From contig NZ_QGKL01000043.1 in NCBI RefSeq assembly GCF_003172895.1, forward strand, positions 62,001-126,000: a stretch of 64,000 nt of DNA, written 5' to 3'. The notes beneath the pieces are model-generated. The model did not search any database and had not been told where the DNA came from. It saw only the letters and a program-made list of their open reading frames with translations. Shown piece after piece: positions 36,401 to 45,731 of the stretch (position 1 is the stretch's first letter; each line of letters begins with the position of its first letter). This DNA is from Leucothrix arctica (GTDB taxonomy: Bacteria; Pseudomonadota; Gammaproteobacteria; Thiotrichales; Thiotrichaceae). The translations under genes and the position numbers were made by a program.

Positions 36401-39400
36401 TCTCAGAGCAGAGAAACACGAGAACTGAAAGAAGGAGTTGGGTCAGTGTTGCCTTGGCACAAACTGTGGGTGCGGGCACTTTTCAAGAAAATCAAAGCCG
36501 AAGACTTGGATCAAGCAATTGATAGTTGCCTCAAAGAGTTTAGAAGTAGTGATTATGATGGCTATCTTGGCAGTCGCTTTGTTACGAAAGAAATCTCTCG
36601 CTTGTGGGTGGAGATACTTCTTTTGGTTGATCCTACTGAGAAACGAATTAATAGGTTCAATACATGGAAGTTATCTTTAAAACAAAGGCTTTTCACTCCA
36701 GCACTAACGCACTTGGCTCACCTCTGCGCAAGAACAGAGCGTTACACTGATCATTCATTTGATTTTGCTAAAGAAGCCTTCGATATCATTGATCAGGAGC
36801 GAATGGATGCAGAACAAAAAGTCGAGTCCTATACACTCTTATCTCGAGCAGTTTATGCGATAAATACAAGTGAAGCAGAATATTACCTCGAGAAAGCTGT
36901 AGAAGTTGCAGGAAATATTGGAGAGGAAAACCTTGATCGCTGGTCCTCCCTATTAGATCTTTCAAATATCGCGGCTCATAAAGACAGTCCTCAGCCAGAA
37001 ATTAGCTATCGTATCGCCAGAGCCACAGAAGTAGTCTATGACTTTGTTGCCCGTGATAAATATTTCGATTGGGAGGGCACTATTGAAGCTATTGCGAAAC
37101 TTTGCCCCTCTTCATCTTTAGCAATTTCAAGCCGTTGGAAAGATCGTTCTTTTGGCTGGATGAACAGAGAGGTTCCACGAACCGTAAAACAGTTGAACAA
37201 TTTAGGGGAAATTTCCTCAGCAGCCGCACTAGCCTTGATCGGTTTTCAATATAATTGGGAAACTTCAGAACTATTAGAAAACGCGATTGAAGATATTGAT
37301 GATAAGGCGAAACAAAAGAAACTGTTTGATTGCGCGGTTCAGTACATGCAAATCCGAGGCGAGACTCCCGAAGCGTGGAACCGAGTAATCAAAGTCGCAT
37401 CAAAAAACGGTTGGAATACATCCGGCTTCAGATGCCGGAGTCGAATATCCGAAAGTAAGGAAAAACGTCGACGGGATCGTAACAGCGGTTCACTCAAAAA
37501 TTACGAACCTAAACCTGACCCAGTAAAAGATTGGGACAATATTTTTGCTAATTTGAATGTAAAGTCGTCCGAATCTATTCAAAACTCACACCGCCTAATG
37601 TGGAAAGGTGAGCCTCCATATCATGTTGAGCCATTTGCTAAAGATTTTTTCAAACGAGTTGATAGTGGCGAAGAAAGCGCAGCACTTGAAGCAATATTCT
37701 CGGTTTCGGATTTCGGCTTATACGAAATAAGAGGAGTCTATGAGTCTGTTCCACAAAACTGGCTCAATAGGAACTATATTCAGTCCTCCCTACGCAATAT
37801 AACAGAGCAAGTTTGTAAGACTCATTTTTATGACATAACGAAATCACGCTATTGGCAACCGTTACCTTATAACGTCATTTCGCGTTGTTCTGGCGTCACA
37901 GAGTCTGAGATATTCCATTGGGTTGTAGAAGCCTGCGCAGAAAACCCAATAATACTGGGATCAAGTCGTCTATTTTCACTAGTTGGATTAATTGCACCCT
38001 CACTTACCCAAGAGCAAGCGACATCAGCCTTGGACTTCGGCCTTACATTACTCGAAAGTGACATGACCGAAGATGATGGTGACGGGAAATGGAAGCCACA
38101 CCTTCATAATCCTCCGTCAGAAGTATCAGCATCCTATGCAGGGTACATTTGGGTAGCTCTTGCATCACCAGATACAACAGAGCGTTGGCAGGCAGCCCAT
38201 GTGGTTTGTATGCTTTGTGCGTTTGATGAATATACACCCTTAGCTCATTTATCATCGTTCGCAGAAGGCCAAGATGCCACACCATTTCATGACCCGACTC
38301 TGCCATTATATGAAATGACAGCCAAGCTTTGGTTATTATTTTCTCTACAGCGTGCACTCGCACTTGGTCACGCCAAAGCAGTTGGACAGTTCAGGGCCTT
38401 CCTAGAAGCAAGTTGTCATACAAAAGAGCGACACGTTATGCTGCGAGGTGTTAGTGCTAAAATACTGCTTGGATTGCATGAGGCGAGTGCTGTTGAACTC
38501 CTAGACACAGAGATTAAGCGACTCACTTCAATTAATGTCTCGAAACAAAAGACTATATTAGCCGCAACACACAAAAGACAACTTACCGTTCAAACTACCG
38601 ATGAGAATCGAGGAAAGGACAAATATTACTTTGACTTCGACTTCTCTCTCTACTGGTTCGAAAGCCTTGGGGAAGTATTTGGCTTTGGAGCAAAAGAAGT
38701 TGAAAATAGAGCCTACAAATTATTACGTGACGACTGGGGTATATTTAACCAAGCCCACATGATCGCTGATCCAAGGCGGGAACATGGTCTATATAGAGAT
38801 CAAGATACTGACCACTCACATTATTCCTATCCTCAAACAGAAGACTTGTCATTTTATCATTCATATCACGCAATGATGACAGTGGCTGGAGAATTAATTG
38901 ATACCGCTACACGTTATCAACATAATTATGAAGGTGACGAACTTGAAGAATGGATTAATCAACATCAACTTACTCGCAGTGATGGTTTTTGGTTGTCAGA
39001 TCGACGTGACCCAGAGCCAAATGACGAGCCTAGTTGGAAATCGACTGAAGAAAATGATGAATGGAGATGGTCTGTTCACAAAGATGATTTTTTGAATGCA
39101 TTGTCTTCTGATGAAAACGATCTTGTGGTTTGGGGTAATTGGAACTTCGCAGACGGATATAGGGAAGAACGTATAAGAATTTCTAGCGCATTAGTCAGCT
39201 CCAAAAATGCCACATTCTTACTTAGAGCCTTGCAAACCGCTAATAATTCACATGATTATACAATTCCAAGTAGTGGTAACGAACTAGAGATCGATAGTGA
39301 AGCCTATAAACTGAAGGGTTGGATATGGAATACTCATAGGGAACATGGAATTGATGGACGTGACCCTTGGGCAGGTGACATAGGTTACCCCCCATTAAGA

Positions 39401-39751
39401 CCAGCGAAATGGTTCACAGACAAATTTAATCTCAATTCCGACTACGAACGACGAAGCTGGAATTCAGCTGAATCTTGTGATCAACCGGTTTTGAAGTCTT
39501 TGGTCTGGGGACGGAAGTCAGGTCAAAATGACCACAACACTCCCGAGACGGGATCGCGCTTATTAGCAGACCGAGTGGCATTAAAAACTTGGTTAAAGAG
39601 CCTCAAAATGGAGCTGATAGTCGAAATTCAGATCGATCGTGAATTTAAGAGGGATTCTTATCAGTATAAACAAGATGACAGTCCAAGTTATCTTCCATCA
39701 TATACATTATTGGTAATATTTAACTCAGATGGCAAAATTGAAACAATCTAA
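33468..39751 (+). CDS. Giant STAND/NACHT-like NTPase with N-terminal nuclease-like domain; apparent -1 frameshift near start
   Basis: From the GTG at 33794 an unbroken frame encodes 1985 residues. Walker A is EGGVGKTAL (about 179-187), with a Walker B-like LVILVDAADNAE, then about 1600 residues of helical repeats and a Trp-rich C-terminus. The same frame is open back to 33449 and encodes AGDQFHYRWAARRCLSLLD, VVDVAEYFGS and IIYHQLKHS. This is a PD-(D/E)xK-like domain with a QxK motif, but it has no ATG, GTG or TTG. The upstream ATG at 33468 is in another frame and would join by a -1 shift at the A6 tract 33473-33478, giving about 2094 residues. Architecture (nuclease, P-loop NTPase, long sensor-like repeat region) resembles Avs-type anti-phage proteins. 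Defence function is inferred. Confidence 0.7.
33472..33480 (+). other. A AAA AAT slippery-type heptamer at the start of the NTPase gene
   Basis: After ATG GTA, the codons AAA AAT overlap the heptamer A AAA AAT (33473-33479) in the register of classical -1 slippage. Slipping by -1 enters the frame that encodes SDTIRYTRAGDQFHY and then the whole NTPase. Without slippage the ATG frame ends at 33573-33575 after 35 residues. One additional A would make the gene continuous. I see no strong Shine-Dalgarno sequence upstream. Confidence 0.5.
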
Positions 39752-40100
39752 AGAAACTCTAAGGCTTGGCGAACTTCTGGTAAAAGAACTCGACCTTGAT
39801 CAGTCGGTTGATACACTCGGGCGCTGGATGTCGCATCATATTTCTGACCTGATGGCTGAAGTTGACAGTTCAGAAGGGACTAAAAAACAGGAAATAGAAG
39901 ACCGTTGCCACGAAGCCATTCTTGCGCTTTGGCAGCACATTGGTGTTTTTCAGAAAAGCCACAGACCTTTAGAAGATACCGAGACACTATTTACGACAAT
40001 AAGAGCTCTTGACCCAGAAAAAACTCATACTTTTTCCGTACGGAAGCTATGGAAAGTATCGAAAAGTCAGGTATCCATGAAAAGTCAAAACATTGGTTAG
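39729..40100 (+). CDS. Accessory protein of the NTPase operon, 5' part (probably split gene)
   Basis: This is a 123-residue frame starting MAKLKQSKETLRLGELLVKEL. It overlaps the end of the NTPase gene by 23 bases, so it is translationally coupled. Helical segments LGRWMSHHISDLM and CHEAILALWQHI follow. After RALDPEK the frame becomes low-quality (THTFSVRKLWKVSKSQ). A single extra A in the A6 tract at 40018-40023 would instead continue into the frame of the next entry (EKNSYFFRTEAMESIEKSG). The natural protein is therefore probably about 235 residues. Function is unknown; it is likely a partner of the NTPase. Confidence 0.6.
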   Translation: MAKLKQSKETLRLGELLVKELDLDQSVDTLGRWMSHHISDLMAEVDSSEGTKKQEIEDRCHEAILALWQHIGVFQKSHRPLEDTETLFTTIRALDPEKTHTFSVRKLWKVSKSQVSMKSQNIG

Positions 40101-40435
40101 AGCTTTCTCAAGGCATAGACTATTCAGCGAGACTATTGATTAGAATGTGCCTCAACAATGCGGCTGCGGATATTAGGAATAAAAATGAAGAGTGGTTAGA
40201 GTTAGCCCAATCTCTTGACGCAGATATTCCTCAAACCCGTATTATACAAATGCTTCACAACGAGCCAAGCCCATCAGATGAGGAACTTAAAGATGAAGAT
40301 ATCAAGCAAGAAATAGACCTTCTGACGAATAGGAAAGATAGGCTTCAAGGTTTAGTCGATTTGTCCCAACACCTCGTATCTGAAATTGATGAAAAGCTAG
40401 CAAAATTACAAGTACAAACAAGCCCTGAAGAGTAG
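40049..40435 (+). CDS. Accessory protein of the NTPase operon, 3' part
   Basis: This 128-residue frame overlaps the previous one by 52 bases in the -1 frame. It is helical and acidic: HWLELSQGIDYSARLLIRMCL, WLELAQSLDADIP, DIKQEIDLLTNRKDRLQGLVDLSQHLVSEIDEKLAKLQ (a C-terminal coiled coil). An internal ATG at 40049 exists, but no ribosome site is visible, which supports its being the C-terminal part of the gene that starts at 39729. Independent translation by reinitiation is possible. I do not recognise the family. Confidence 0.55.
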   Translation: MESIEKSGIHEKSKHWLELSQGIDYSARLLIRMCLNNAAADIRNKNEEWLELAQSLDADIPQTRIIQMLHNEPSPSDEELKDEDIKQEIDLLTNRKDRLQGLVDLSQHLVSEIDEKLAKLQVQTSPEE

Positions 40436-40509
40436 CTACCAATATACAACCATTTTTCTATCCTCGACTACTGCGGCCAAACTCTATAGTAGTTACCCTA
40501 TAACTGTTG

Positions 40510-40580
40510 TTAGCCAATATTTTCATTATTGGCCAATATCGGCTAATATCGGCTATCAGTCTTTATCCAATTAGCCAATA
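40510..40580 (+). promoter_or_regulatory. Operator-like repeats upstream of fic
   Basis: TTAGCCAATA occurs at 40510-40519 and again at 40571-40580, where its last A is the start-codon A. TATTGGCCAATA (40527-40538) is a perfect palindrome. ATATCGGCTA is repeated directly at 40536-40545 and 40546-40555. The same two motifs recur just downstream of the gene. This dense array fits a repressor binding site covering the promoter and start. Confidence 0.6.
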
Positions 40581-41635
40581 TGAAAATTCACTCGCTCAGC
40601 ATTTCACCAGAACATCTCAAAAATATTTCTGAGATTGATGCATTCAGTGCTAGCTGGGATCTGCGTCATAGCCTAACGCCTGAGCGTCTAAGTGCGCTTC
40701 GCCATGTTGCGACTATCGAAAGTATTGGTTCGTCAACCCGTATTGAAGGCGCCCGCTTAAGTGATGCTGAGGTTGAACAATTGCTTGGTAGACTAGAGCA
40801 ACAGTCTCTAGATACCCGTGATGAACAAGAAGTGGCAGGCTATGCTGATGCGATGGAGACTATCTTCTCCAATTATTTAGAGATTCCGCTGACTGAAAAT
40901 TATCTAAAGCAACTTCACAGCATTCTGCTTAGCTACTCCGAGAAAGATAATCGTCATCGTGGTCAATACAAAACCTTAAACAACCATGTTGAAGCCTTTG
41001 ATTCTGACGGGAATAGCTTGGGTATTGTGATTAAAACAGCAACGCCTTTTGACACGCCACGCGAGATGGAAGCTTTAGTGCGTTGGACACGGGAGTCACT
41101 TGAAGATAAAAGCATCCACCCTCTTTTGGTGATTGGTGTGTTTAATGTTGTTTTCTTAGCGATACACCCGTTTCAAGATGGTAACGGTAGAGTTTCACGA
41201 GTGATAGCAACGTTATTGTTACTCAGAGCTGGCTACCATTACGTGCCATATAGTTCTCTTGAAAGCGTCATCGAGCGCAGCAAAGACAGTTACTACCTCG
41301 CTCTGCGTCGTACCCAAAGTACACTCGACCAAAGTGATCCAGACTGGCAGCCTTGGCTTACTTTCTTTTTGCGCTCTCTCGTTTCACAAAAGACACACTT
41401 AGAAACAAAGCTGACGGCTAGCCAAGGCTGGGATGCTTTACCGAAAGATAGTGTAGCGATACTCAACTACCTCAGTGACAACGAGCGTATTACAGCGTCT
41501 GAGGCAGAAAACCTAACCCAGACACCTCGTTCAACATTGAAGCTTCGATTGAAAGAATTGCAGGATAAAGGCTTAATTCAACGTCACGGTAAAGCTCGCG
41601 GTACATGGTATGTATTAGCTGAGCCACTCAAGTGA
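40580..41635 (+). CDS. Fic family protein (AMPylase) with C-terminal winged helix
   Basis: This 351-residue protein has the inhibitory-helix motif S-x-x-x-E-G at 52-57 (STRIEG) in the N-terminal region. The Fic core carries HPFQDGNGR (196-204), which is the full catalytic HPFx(D/E)GNGR. A C-terminal wHTH at about 285-351 includes NERITASEAENLTQTPRSTL and GLIQRHGKARGTW. Fic enzymes transfer AMP to target proteins; class II members hold their own inhibitory helix. The DNA-binding domain suggests it also represses its own gene. It lies in an accessory island after the NTPase operon. Confidence 0.9.
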   Translation: MKIHSLSISPEHLKNISEIDAFSASWDLRHSLTPERLSALRHVATIESIGSSTRIEGARLSDAEVEQLLGRLEQQSLDTRDEQEVAGYADAMETIFSNYLEIPLTENYLKQLHSILLSYSEKDNRHRGQYKTLNNHVEAFDSDGNSLGIVIKTATPFDTPREMEALVRWTRESLEDKSIHPLLVIGVFNVVFLAIHPFQDGNGRVSRVIATLLLLRAGYHYVPYSSLESVIERSKDSYYLALRRTQSTLDQSDPDWQPWLTFFLRSLVSQKTHLETKLTASQGWDALPKDSVAILNYLSDNERITASEAENLTQTPRSTLKLRLKELQDKGLIQRHGKARGTWYVLAEPLK

Positions 41636-41636
41636 C

Positions 41637-41682
41637 TTAGCCAATAAATTATTTATTGGCTAAAATCGGCCAATATCGGCTA
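41637..41682. promoter_or_regulatory. Inverted repeat and operator-like motif downstream of fic
   Basis: TTAGCCAATAAA (41637-41648) and TTTATTGGCTAA (41652-41663) are perfect 12-base arms around TTA. ATATCGGCTA follows at 41673-41682 and runs into the stop of the convergent gene. These are the motifs seen upstream of fic. No T run follows, so it is not a convincing terminator. Confidence 0.55.
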
Positions 41683-42189
41683 CAAATATTCTACGTCGCT
41701 AAATGAGATTGTTACAATGTCGCTACTGCCATAGCAGATCTCTTCATTGCCAGTGCCGAAGCGACTTGTACTAAGCACACTCCCCATTTCTTTCTCTTCA
41801 TCCCAATGCTCCAAGCGACGCGAATACATCTCTGTAATGCAAAAATTGTTCATACCTGTTGATACAAACGCTATCTCTACTTGTTGGTGAGCACCAATAT
41901 CCTCACCAGCATTACCAGCATTACCAGCAAGGTCGGCGAGCGAAAACTCATAACAACTCCACTGCTTAGGTATAAAGTCATTTCCGGGGTTATCTAAGTT
42001 CAACTGACCTGTCGAACCACTGACACCCGTTAGGTTGACATAAATACTGGTGCTGTCCGTCCCTCCTTGAGTGTTCGAATTCAGTAAACAAAACTGGGTT
42101 GTTATTGCTGCATTTGCAAAGTTAGGTGCAATTACCATTGTTGCAGCAACCACTATGAGATTAAAAATACTGGGGGTATTAACTTTCAT
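41680..42189 (-). CDS. Secreted protein, unknown
   Basis: This 169-residue protein has a signal peptide (MKVNTPSIFNLIVVAATMVIAPNFANA). The mature part holds four Cys (FCLLN, WSCYEF, NFCITEMY, EICYGSS), which could form two disulfides. It has Thr/Ser/Gly-rich beta-like segments and a short NAGNAGNAG-like stretch. It is convergent with fic and shares the operator-like DNA at its 3' end. GGAGAGTCGTC upstream of the ATG is a good ribosome site. I recognise no family. Confidence 0.65.
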   Translation of the reverse strand: MKVNTPSIFNLIVVAATMVIAPNFANAAITTQFCLLNSNTQGGTDSTSIYVNLTGVSGSTGQLNLDNPGNDFIPKQWSCYEFSLADLAGNAGNAGEDIGAHQQVEIAFVSTGMNNFCITEMYSRRLEHWDEEKEMGSVLSTSRFGTGNEEICYGSSDIVTISFSDVEYL

Positions 42190-42377
42190 GACGACTCTCC
42201 TCTAAAAACATACTTAATAGGACTAATTTGTATGCCTTAATAGCTAATACCTGTATTTACAAGCCACCTGATAATAACTTATAACTATATATGGTAATAA
42301 CTTATTAATATTAGTAGATAAAGTTCGTATTTACTTAATATTTATCCTTTTTATTGGTCTCGCCACTACTGAAGACT
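42190..42377. other. AT-rich intergenic region
   Basis: 188 bases between two minus-strand genes, strongly A/T biased. It probably carries the promoter of the secreted protein at 41680-42189. No hairpin terminator or gene is visible. Confidence 0.4.
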
Positions 42378-43040
42378 TTATCTGTGGACTACTAGGTTTA
42401 TTAAATGCAGGAACCAAAGCAATATAGTGCCAACCATGAAGTAAAGCTCCAGTAGCCCCAATGTCGAAGCAAATGCACCACTAACTACGACCCAAAGTAA
42501 TGGAATGACCACTAACAGGTGTCGCCAGCGGCTATTCAGCAGCACTAACAATGCCACCGTTACCAGCGTCACAGGCGCAGGTAATAAGGGAAACCATTCC
42601 AACTGAGTCAGCGTTCTTTCTTCTAACAAACCACTCAATGGATAAACGACTAGCGCTAGCAATACCATAAAACTAGCGAGCCAAGCGCACGGTGAAGACA
42701 GAGATATCCAAGCACCCTGCTTTAGAAATAAAGCGGCCAATATCAATAGTGTACCTTCTACGATAAACACCCAACCAAACCAAGGTGCAGCCCAATTTAA
42801 ATTAGAAAAATACTGCCAATGAAATACCCCGCCACACCACAACCAACTCACGCCTAGCAACAACAAACCGAGCCTTGCTGAGCCACGTGCTATCAGCAAT
42901 GGCACTGATAACGTAAACAGCACCGCTAGCAAGTTAAACGGCCATAGTGACTGGTTATAGCCACCCACCAAATTAAACCAACTCTGCTTATCGTATGGCG
43001 TCATATCCAACAACGAAAATTGCAGCAAGTCCATGATCAA
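42378..43040 (-). CDS. DUF6064-like multi-span membrane protein
   Basis: This 220-residue hydrophobic protein has about six to seven helices. The start (LLDMTPYDKQSWFNLVGGYNQSLWPFNLLAVLF) resembles the DUF6064 family, as does PWFGWVFIVEGTLLI. The function is unknown. It overlaps the stop of the aldo/keto reductase gene by 4 bases, so the two are translationally coupled. Confidence 0.65.
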   Translation of the reverse strand: MIMDLLQFSLLDMTPYDKQSWFNLVGGYNQSLWPFNLLAVLFTLSVPLLIARGSARLGLLLLGVSWLWCGGVFHWQYFSNLNWAAPWFGWVFIVEGTLLILAALFLKQGAWISLSSPCAWLASFMVLLALVVYPLSGLLEERTLTQLEWFPLLPAPVTLVTVALLVLLNSRWRHLLVVIPLLWVVVSGAFASTLGLLELYFMVGTILLWFLHLINLVVHR

Positions 43041-44005
43041 ATACTCTGTAAATAAGCCAGCATTCGGTCACGTGTTGCTTGAGTCACTAACTCGCCACGC
43101 CCTGCCGCCATATTCTCTTGCATGTGAGCGACTTGCGACGTCGCTGGAATAGCACAAGTCACCGCAGGATGAGAGACAACAAATTTGAGGAAAAACTGCG
43201 CCCAGTTATCACAACCGATCTCACTTGCCCAGCTGGGTAATGGCTTGTTTCCATATCGGTCAAATAAACGCCCGCCTTGAAACGGTCGATTCACTATCAC
43301 GGCAATGCCTTTTTCTTTAGCAAGCGGTAACAAACGCGCTTCTACTTCACGATCTTCAACATTGTAAGTAAGTTGAATAAAGTCGAGCGCTTGCGTTTTC
43401 ATAATCTGTTCTAGGTCAGCATGTCGTCTTCCGTGCGACGTCGTGATACCGACATAACGTATTTTCCCAGCCTTTTTTAGCGCCTGTAATCGTTGTAAAT
43501 GGTCTTCCCAGTTCACAAGATTATGGATTTGGAATAGGTCAAACTGGTCAACACCCCAGAGGCTGTAGGAGTCATTGATTTGCTCCTCACCATCAAAAGG
43601 CGTCCAGACTTTGGTTGTAGCAAATAGTGACTTGCGGACGGCCTCACCTTGAGTTTTAGCTAATTGCTTGAGCGCGTAACCCATGACTTCCTCGGCAGAA
43701 CCATACATAGGTGAGGAGTCCACCATTTTACCACCAAGGTCAAAGAAGGTTTTCAATACCTGAGTTCGACCATTTCGTGTGGCGATATCGTTTCCGACAT
43801 TAAACGTAATCCAAGTACCCATACCAATCACGGGGATCTGTTCGCCACTGACTGGAATAGCTTTGGTAATAATCGCCTGATTGCCTGAGGCAAAAGCACC
43901 GCTGGGAAGTAGTGCTAATAGAGCGGGCGTCGCGAGGGATTTTAGAAATCGACGGCGTTCTGAAACGTTGTTAACTGCGGATAGTCTCGACGGATTTGAC
44001 TTCAT
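43037..44005 (-). CDS. Tat-exported aldo/keto reductase
   Basis: This 322-residue protein has a twin-arginine signal (ERRRFLKSLATPALLALLPSGAFA). The aldo/keto reductase barrel shows VIGMGTWITF, the catalytic Asp-Tyr pair region VDSSPMYGSAEEVMG, TKVW, FDLFQIHNL, GITTSHGRR, and the NADPH-binding C-terminal AIPATSQVAHMQEN. Periplasmic members of this group occur in many gammaproteobacteria, with unknown substrates. It is coupled to the downstream DUF6064-like membrane protein, which could be a partner. Confidence 0.85.
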   Translation of the reverse strand: MKSNPSRLSAVNNVSERRRFLKSLATPALLALLPSGAFASGNQAIITKAIPVSGEQIPVIGMGTWITFNVGNDIATRNGRTQVLKTFFDLGGKMVDSSPMYGSAEEVMGYALKQLAKTQGEAVRKSLFATTKVWTPFDGEEQINDSYSLWGVDQFDLFQIHNLVNWEDHLQRLQALKKAGKIRYVGITTSHGRRHADLEQIMKTQALDFIQLTYNVEDREVEARLLPLAKEKGIAVIVNRPFQGGRLFDRYGNKPLPSWASEIGCDNWAQFFLKFVVSHPAVTCAIPATSQVAHMQENMAAGRGELVTQATRDRMLAYLQSI

Positions 44006-44084
44006 ACCTTAACTCCTTTCGTTAGCTCATGATGCATATTGCCACATATTTAAACGAGCCAACATTACACACAACAGAGAAACG

Positions 44085-44114
44085 AATTCTGCCGACACAT
44101 TCGTCGACAGAATT
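44085..44114 (-). terminator. Hairpin after the DUF302 gene
   Basis: AATTCTGCCGAC pairs with GTCGACAGAATT with one mismatch. It lies just past the stop of the minus-strand gene at 44137, but the T run is poor on the minus strand. It may act as a terminator or an mRNA-end stabiliser. Confidence 0.5.
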
Positions 44115-44136
44115 TTGTTCAGTCGATACTGAGCTT

Positions 44137-44628
44137 TTACTTACTTGTTGCCGCTTTACTCAATGCACCAAGTACATTCGTAATTTTCCCTAATACCTCG
44201 TCACACCCTTCGATGCTGTGACGCTTTTTTAGGTAGTCAGGTGTGTTGTATGAAAGCCATACTTTGTCAGCCTCATCCTGCCAAATCAGCATTTTCTGTG
44301 GAAGATCAATCGCTACCGTTTGAGCACACAGCATTAGCGGTGTTCCAACTTTCGGATTTCCAAAGATCATCAGCTCTGTCGGTCTCAGCTTCATACCTGC
44401 TTTTTCAGCATTCTCTGCGTGATTGATTCTCGCAAACTCAGTTAAGCCTTTGCTCTTAAGAATCGCGCTTAGTTTATCTGCTGTATCTTTTACTGAGAAT
44501 ACACTCGGAATCACGACCGTTGTCTTTTCAGCATTATCAGACTTTTCAGCCTTGTCAGAAGTACCAGCAAATGCTGCGGTCAAAGGGACTGCAGCGAGTA
44601 GAAGCGTACATAATAAATTCTTTTTCAT
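44137..44628 (-). CDS. Secreted DUF302-domain protein
   Basis: This 163-residue protein has a signal peptide (MKKNLLCTLLLAAVPLTAAFA). The DUF302 domain shows SVKDTADKLSAILKSKGLTEFARINHAENAEKAGMKLRPTELMIFGNPKVGTPLM, including the conserved FGNP. The function of DUF302 is unknown. A Lys/Glu-rich spacer (SDKAEKSDNAEK) separates signal and domain. It has its own AAAGGATG ribosome site and stands as a single gene. Confidence 0.85.
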   Translation of the reverse strand: MKKNLLCTLLLAAVPLTAAFAGTSDKAEKSDNAEKTTVVIPSVFSVKDTADKLSAILKSKGLTEFARINHAENAEKAGMKLRPTELMIFGNPKVGTPLMLCAQTVAIDLPQKMLIWQDEADKVWLSYNTPDYLKKRHSIEGCDEVLGKITNVLGALSKAATSK

Positions 44629-44779
44629 TAGACATCCTTTTAGTTAGATTAAATCTTAGCTTAGATACTACGGCTAACAAGACACCTTGGATCGCTATTA
44701 CGAGGATAAATTTTCAGATTTTCGACAAGTGGCACTAATATCAAGACGACAGGATAAGGTTATTAAATGTACATTCAAA

Positions 44780-45682
44780 TTACTTATCCGACAACAAACG
44801 CTCAGCAACTGCCAGAACTGAATCAACCGCAGGGTGCTTAATTTTTCTATCCGGTAAAATCGCATAATAACGGTCAGAGAGCGAATCAACCCGCCCGATC
44901 ACAGCCACATCAAACTGAGCCAATACGTCCTGCTCGACTGACGATGACACACAAAATATGCCACGCCCTGACTGCCCAAAAAACTTGAGCAAGGCACTAT
45001 CATCAACCTCGGCAACAATCGTCGGTGAGATTTTAGACTGAACAAACCATGAGATCAGATTTTGAAACTGAGCAGAGTTGCGGCTCGGCATCAAAAACGG
45101 TGAGTTATGCAACGAGTTTGGAAAGTCATCCCGGTACTTCTCACACTGATCTTTAGTCGTGAAAAACGTCACACCAGACTGACCAAGGTAATGGTTTACC
45201 GCACGCACGCTGACACCTACAGGCAGTGGATGGTCTGAAAGTATCAAATCAAGCTTATTGATCGATAAGTCTGCCAAAAGGCTCGGTAAGTCACCTTCAT
45301 GACACTCCAATACAAACTGCTTATCTAAATCAAAACAACAGTCCAGCATATCAAAGACCATCACTTTAGGAATCGCATCAACGACACCGACATTGAAATT
45401 AGCCATCTTTCCAACGTCTTGTGTCGCTAGTGTGCGAGACAGCTCTTGGCCTAAATTAAAAATATCTTCGGAATAGCCTAATGTGACCTGCCCCAAACTA
45501 TTTAGCTCTAGCCGCTTGCCTTCACGCTTAAACAGTGGCGCTCCAATGTACTCCTCAAACGTTGAGATTTGACCACTCACCGTTTGAGGCGTGACGTTCA
45601 TTAGCTCTGCGGCACGCGTCACGCTGCCCTCTTTAGCGACAGCGTGAAAGTACTGAAGGTGATGGAAATTTAATTGCTTCAT
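44780..45682 (-). CDS. nhaR: LysR-family activator NhaR
   Basis: This 300-residue LysR-type regulator has an N-terminal HTH (FHHLQYFHAVAKEGSVTRAAELMNVTPQTVSGQISTFEEYIGAPLF) very close to NhaR. An effector domain follows (NFNVGVVDAIPKVMVFDML, ILSDHPLP). NhaR activates nhaA in response to Na+. It lies directly after nhaA with 49 bases between, the same order as in E. coli. Confidence 0.92.
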   Translation of the reverse strand: MKQLNFHHLQYFHAVAKEGSVTRAAELMNVTPQTVSGQISTFEEYIGAPLFKREGKRLELNSLGQVTLGYSEDIFNLGQELSRTLATQDVGKMANFNVGVVDAIPKVMVFDMLDCCFDLDKQFVLECHEGDLPSLLADLSINKLDLILSDHPLPVGVSVRAVNHYLGQSGVTFFTTKDQCEKYRDDFPNSLHNSPFLMPSRNSAQFQNLISWFVQSKISPTIVAEVDDSALLKFFGQSGRGIFCVSSSVEQDVLAQFDVAVIGRVDSLSDRYYAILPDRKIKHPAVDSVLAVAERLLSDK

Positions 45683-45731
45683 GTCGTACCTCAGGCGCTA
45701 ATGTTTATTAAACGCATCATTAATTTACCGA

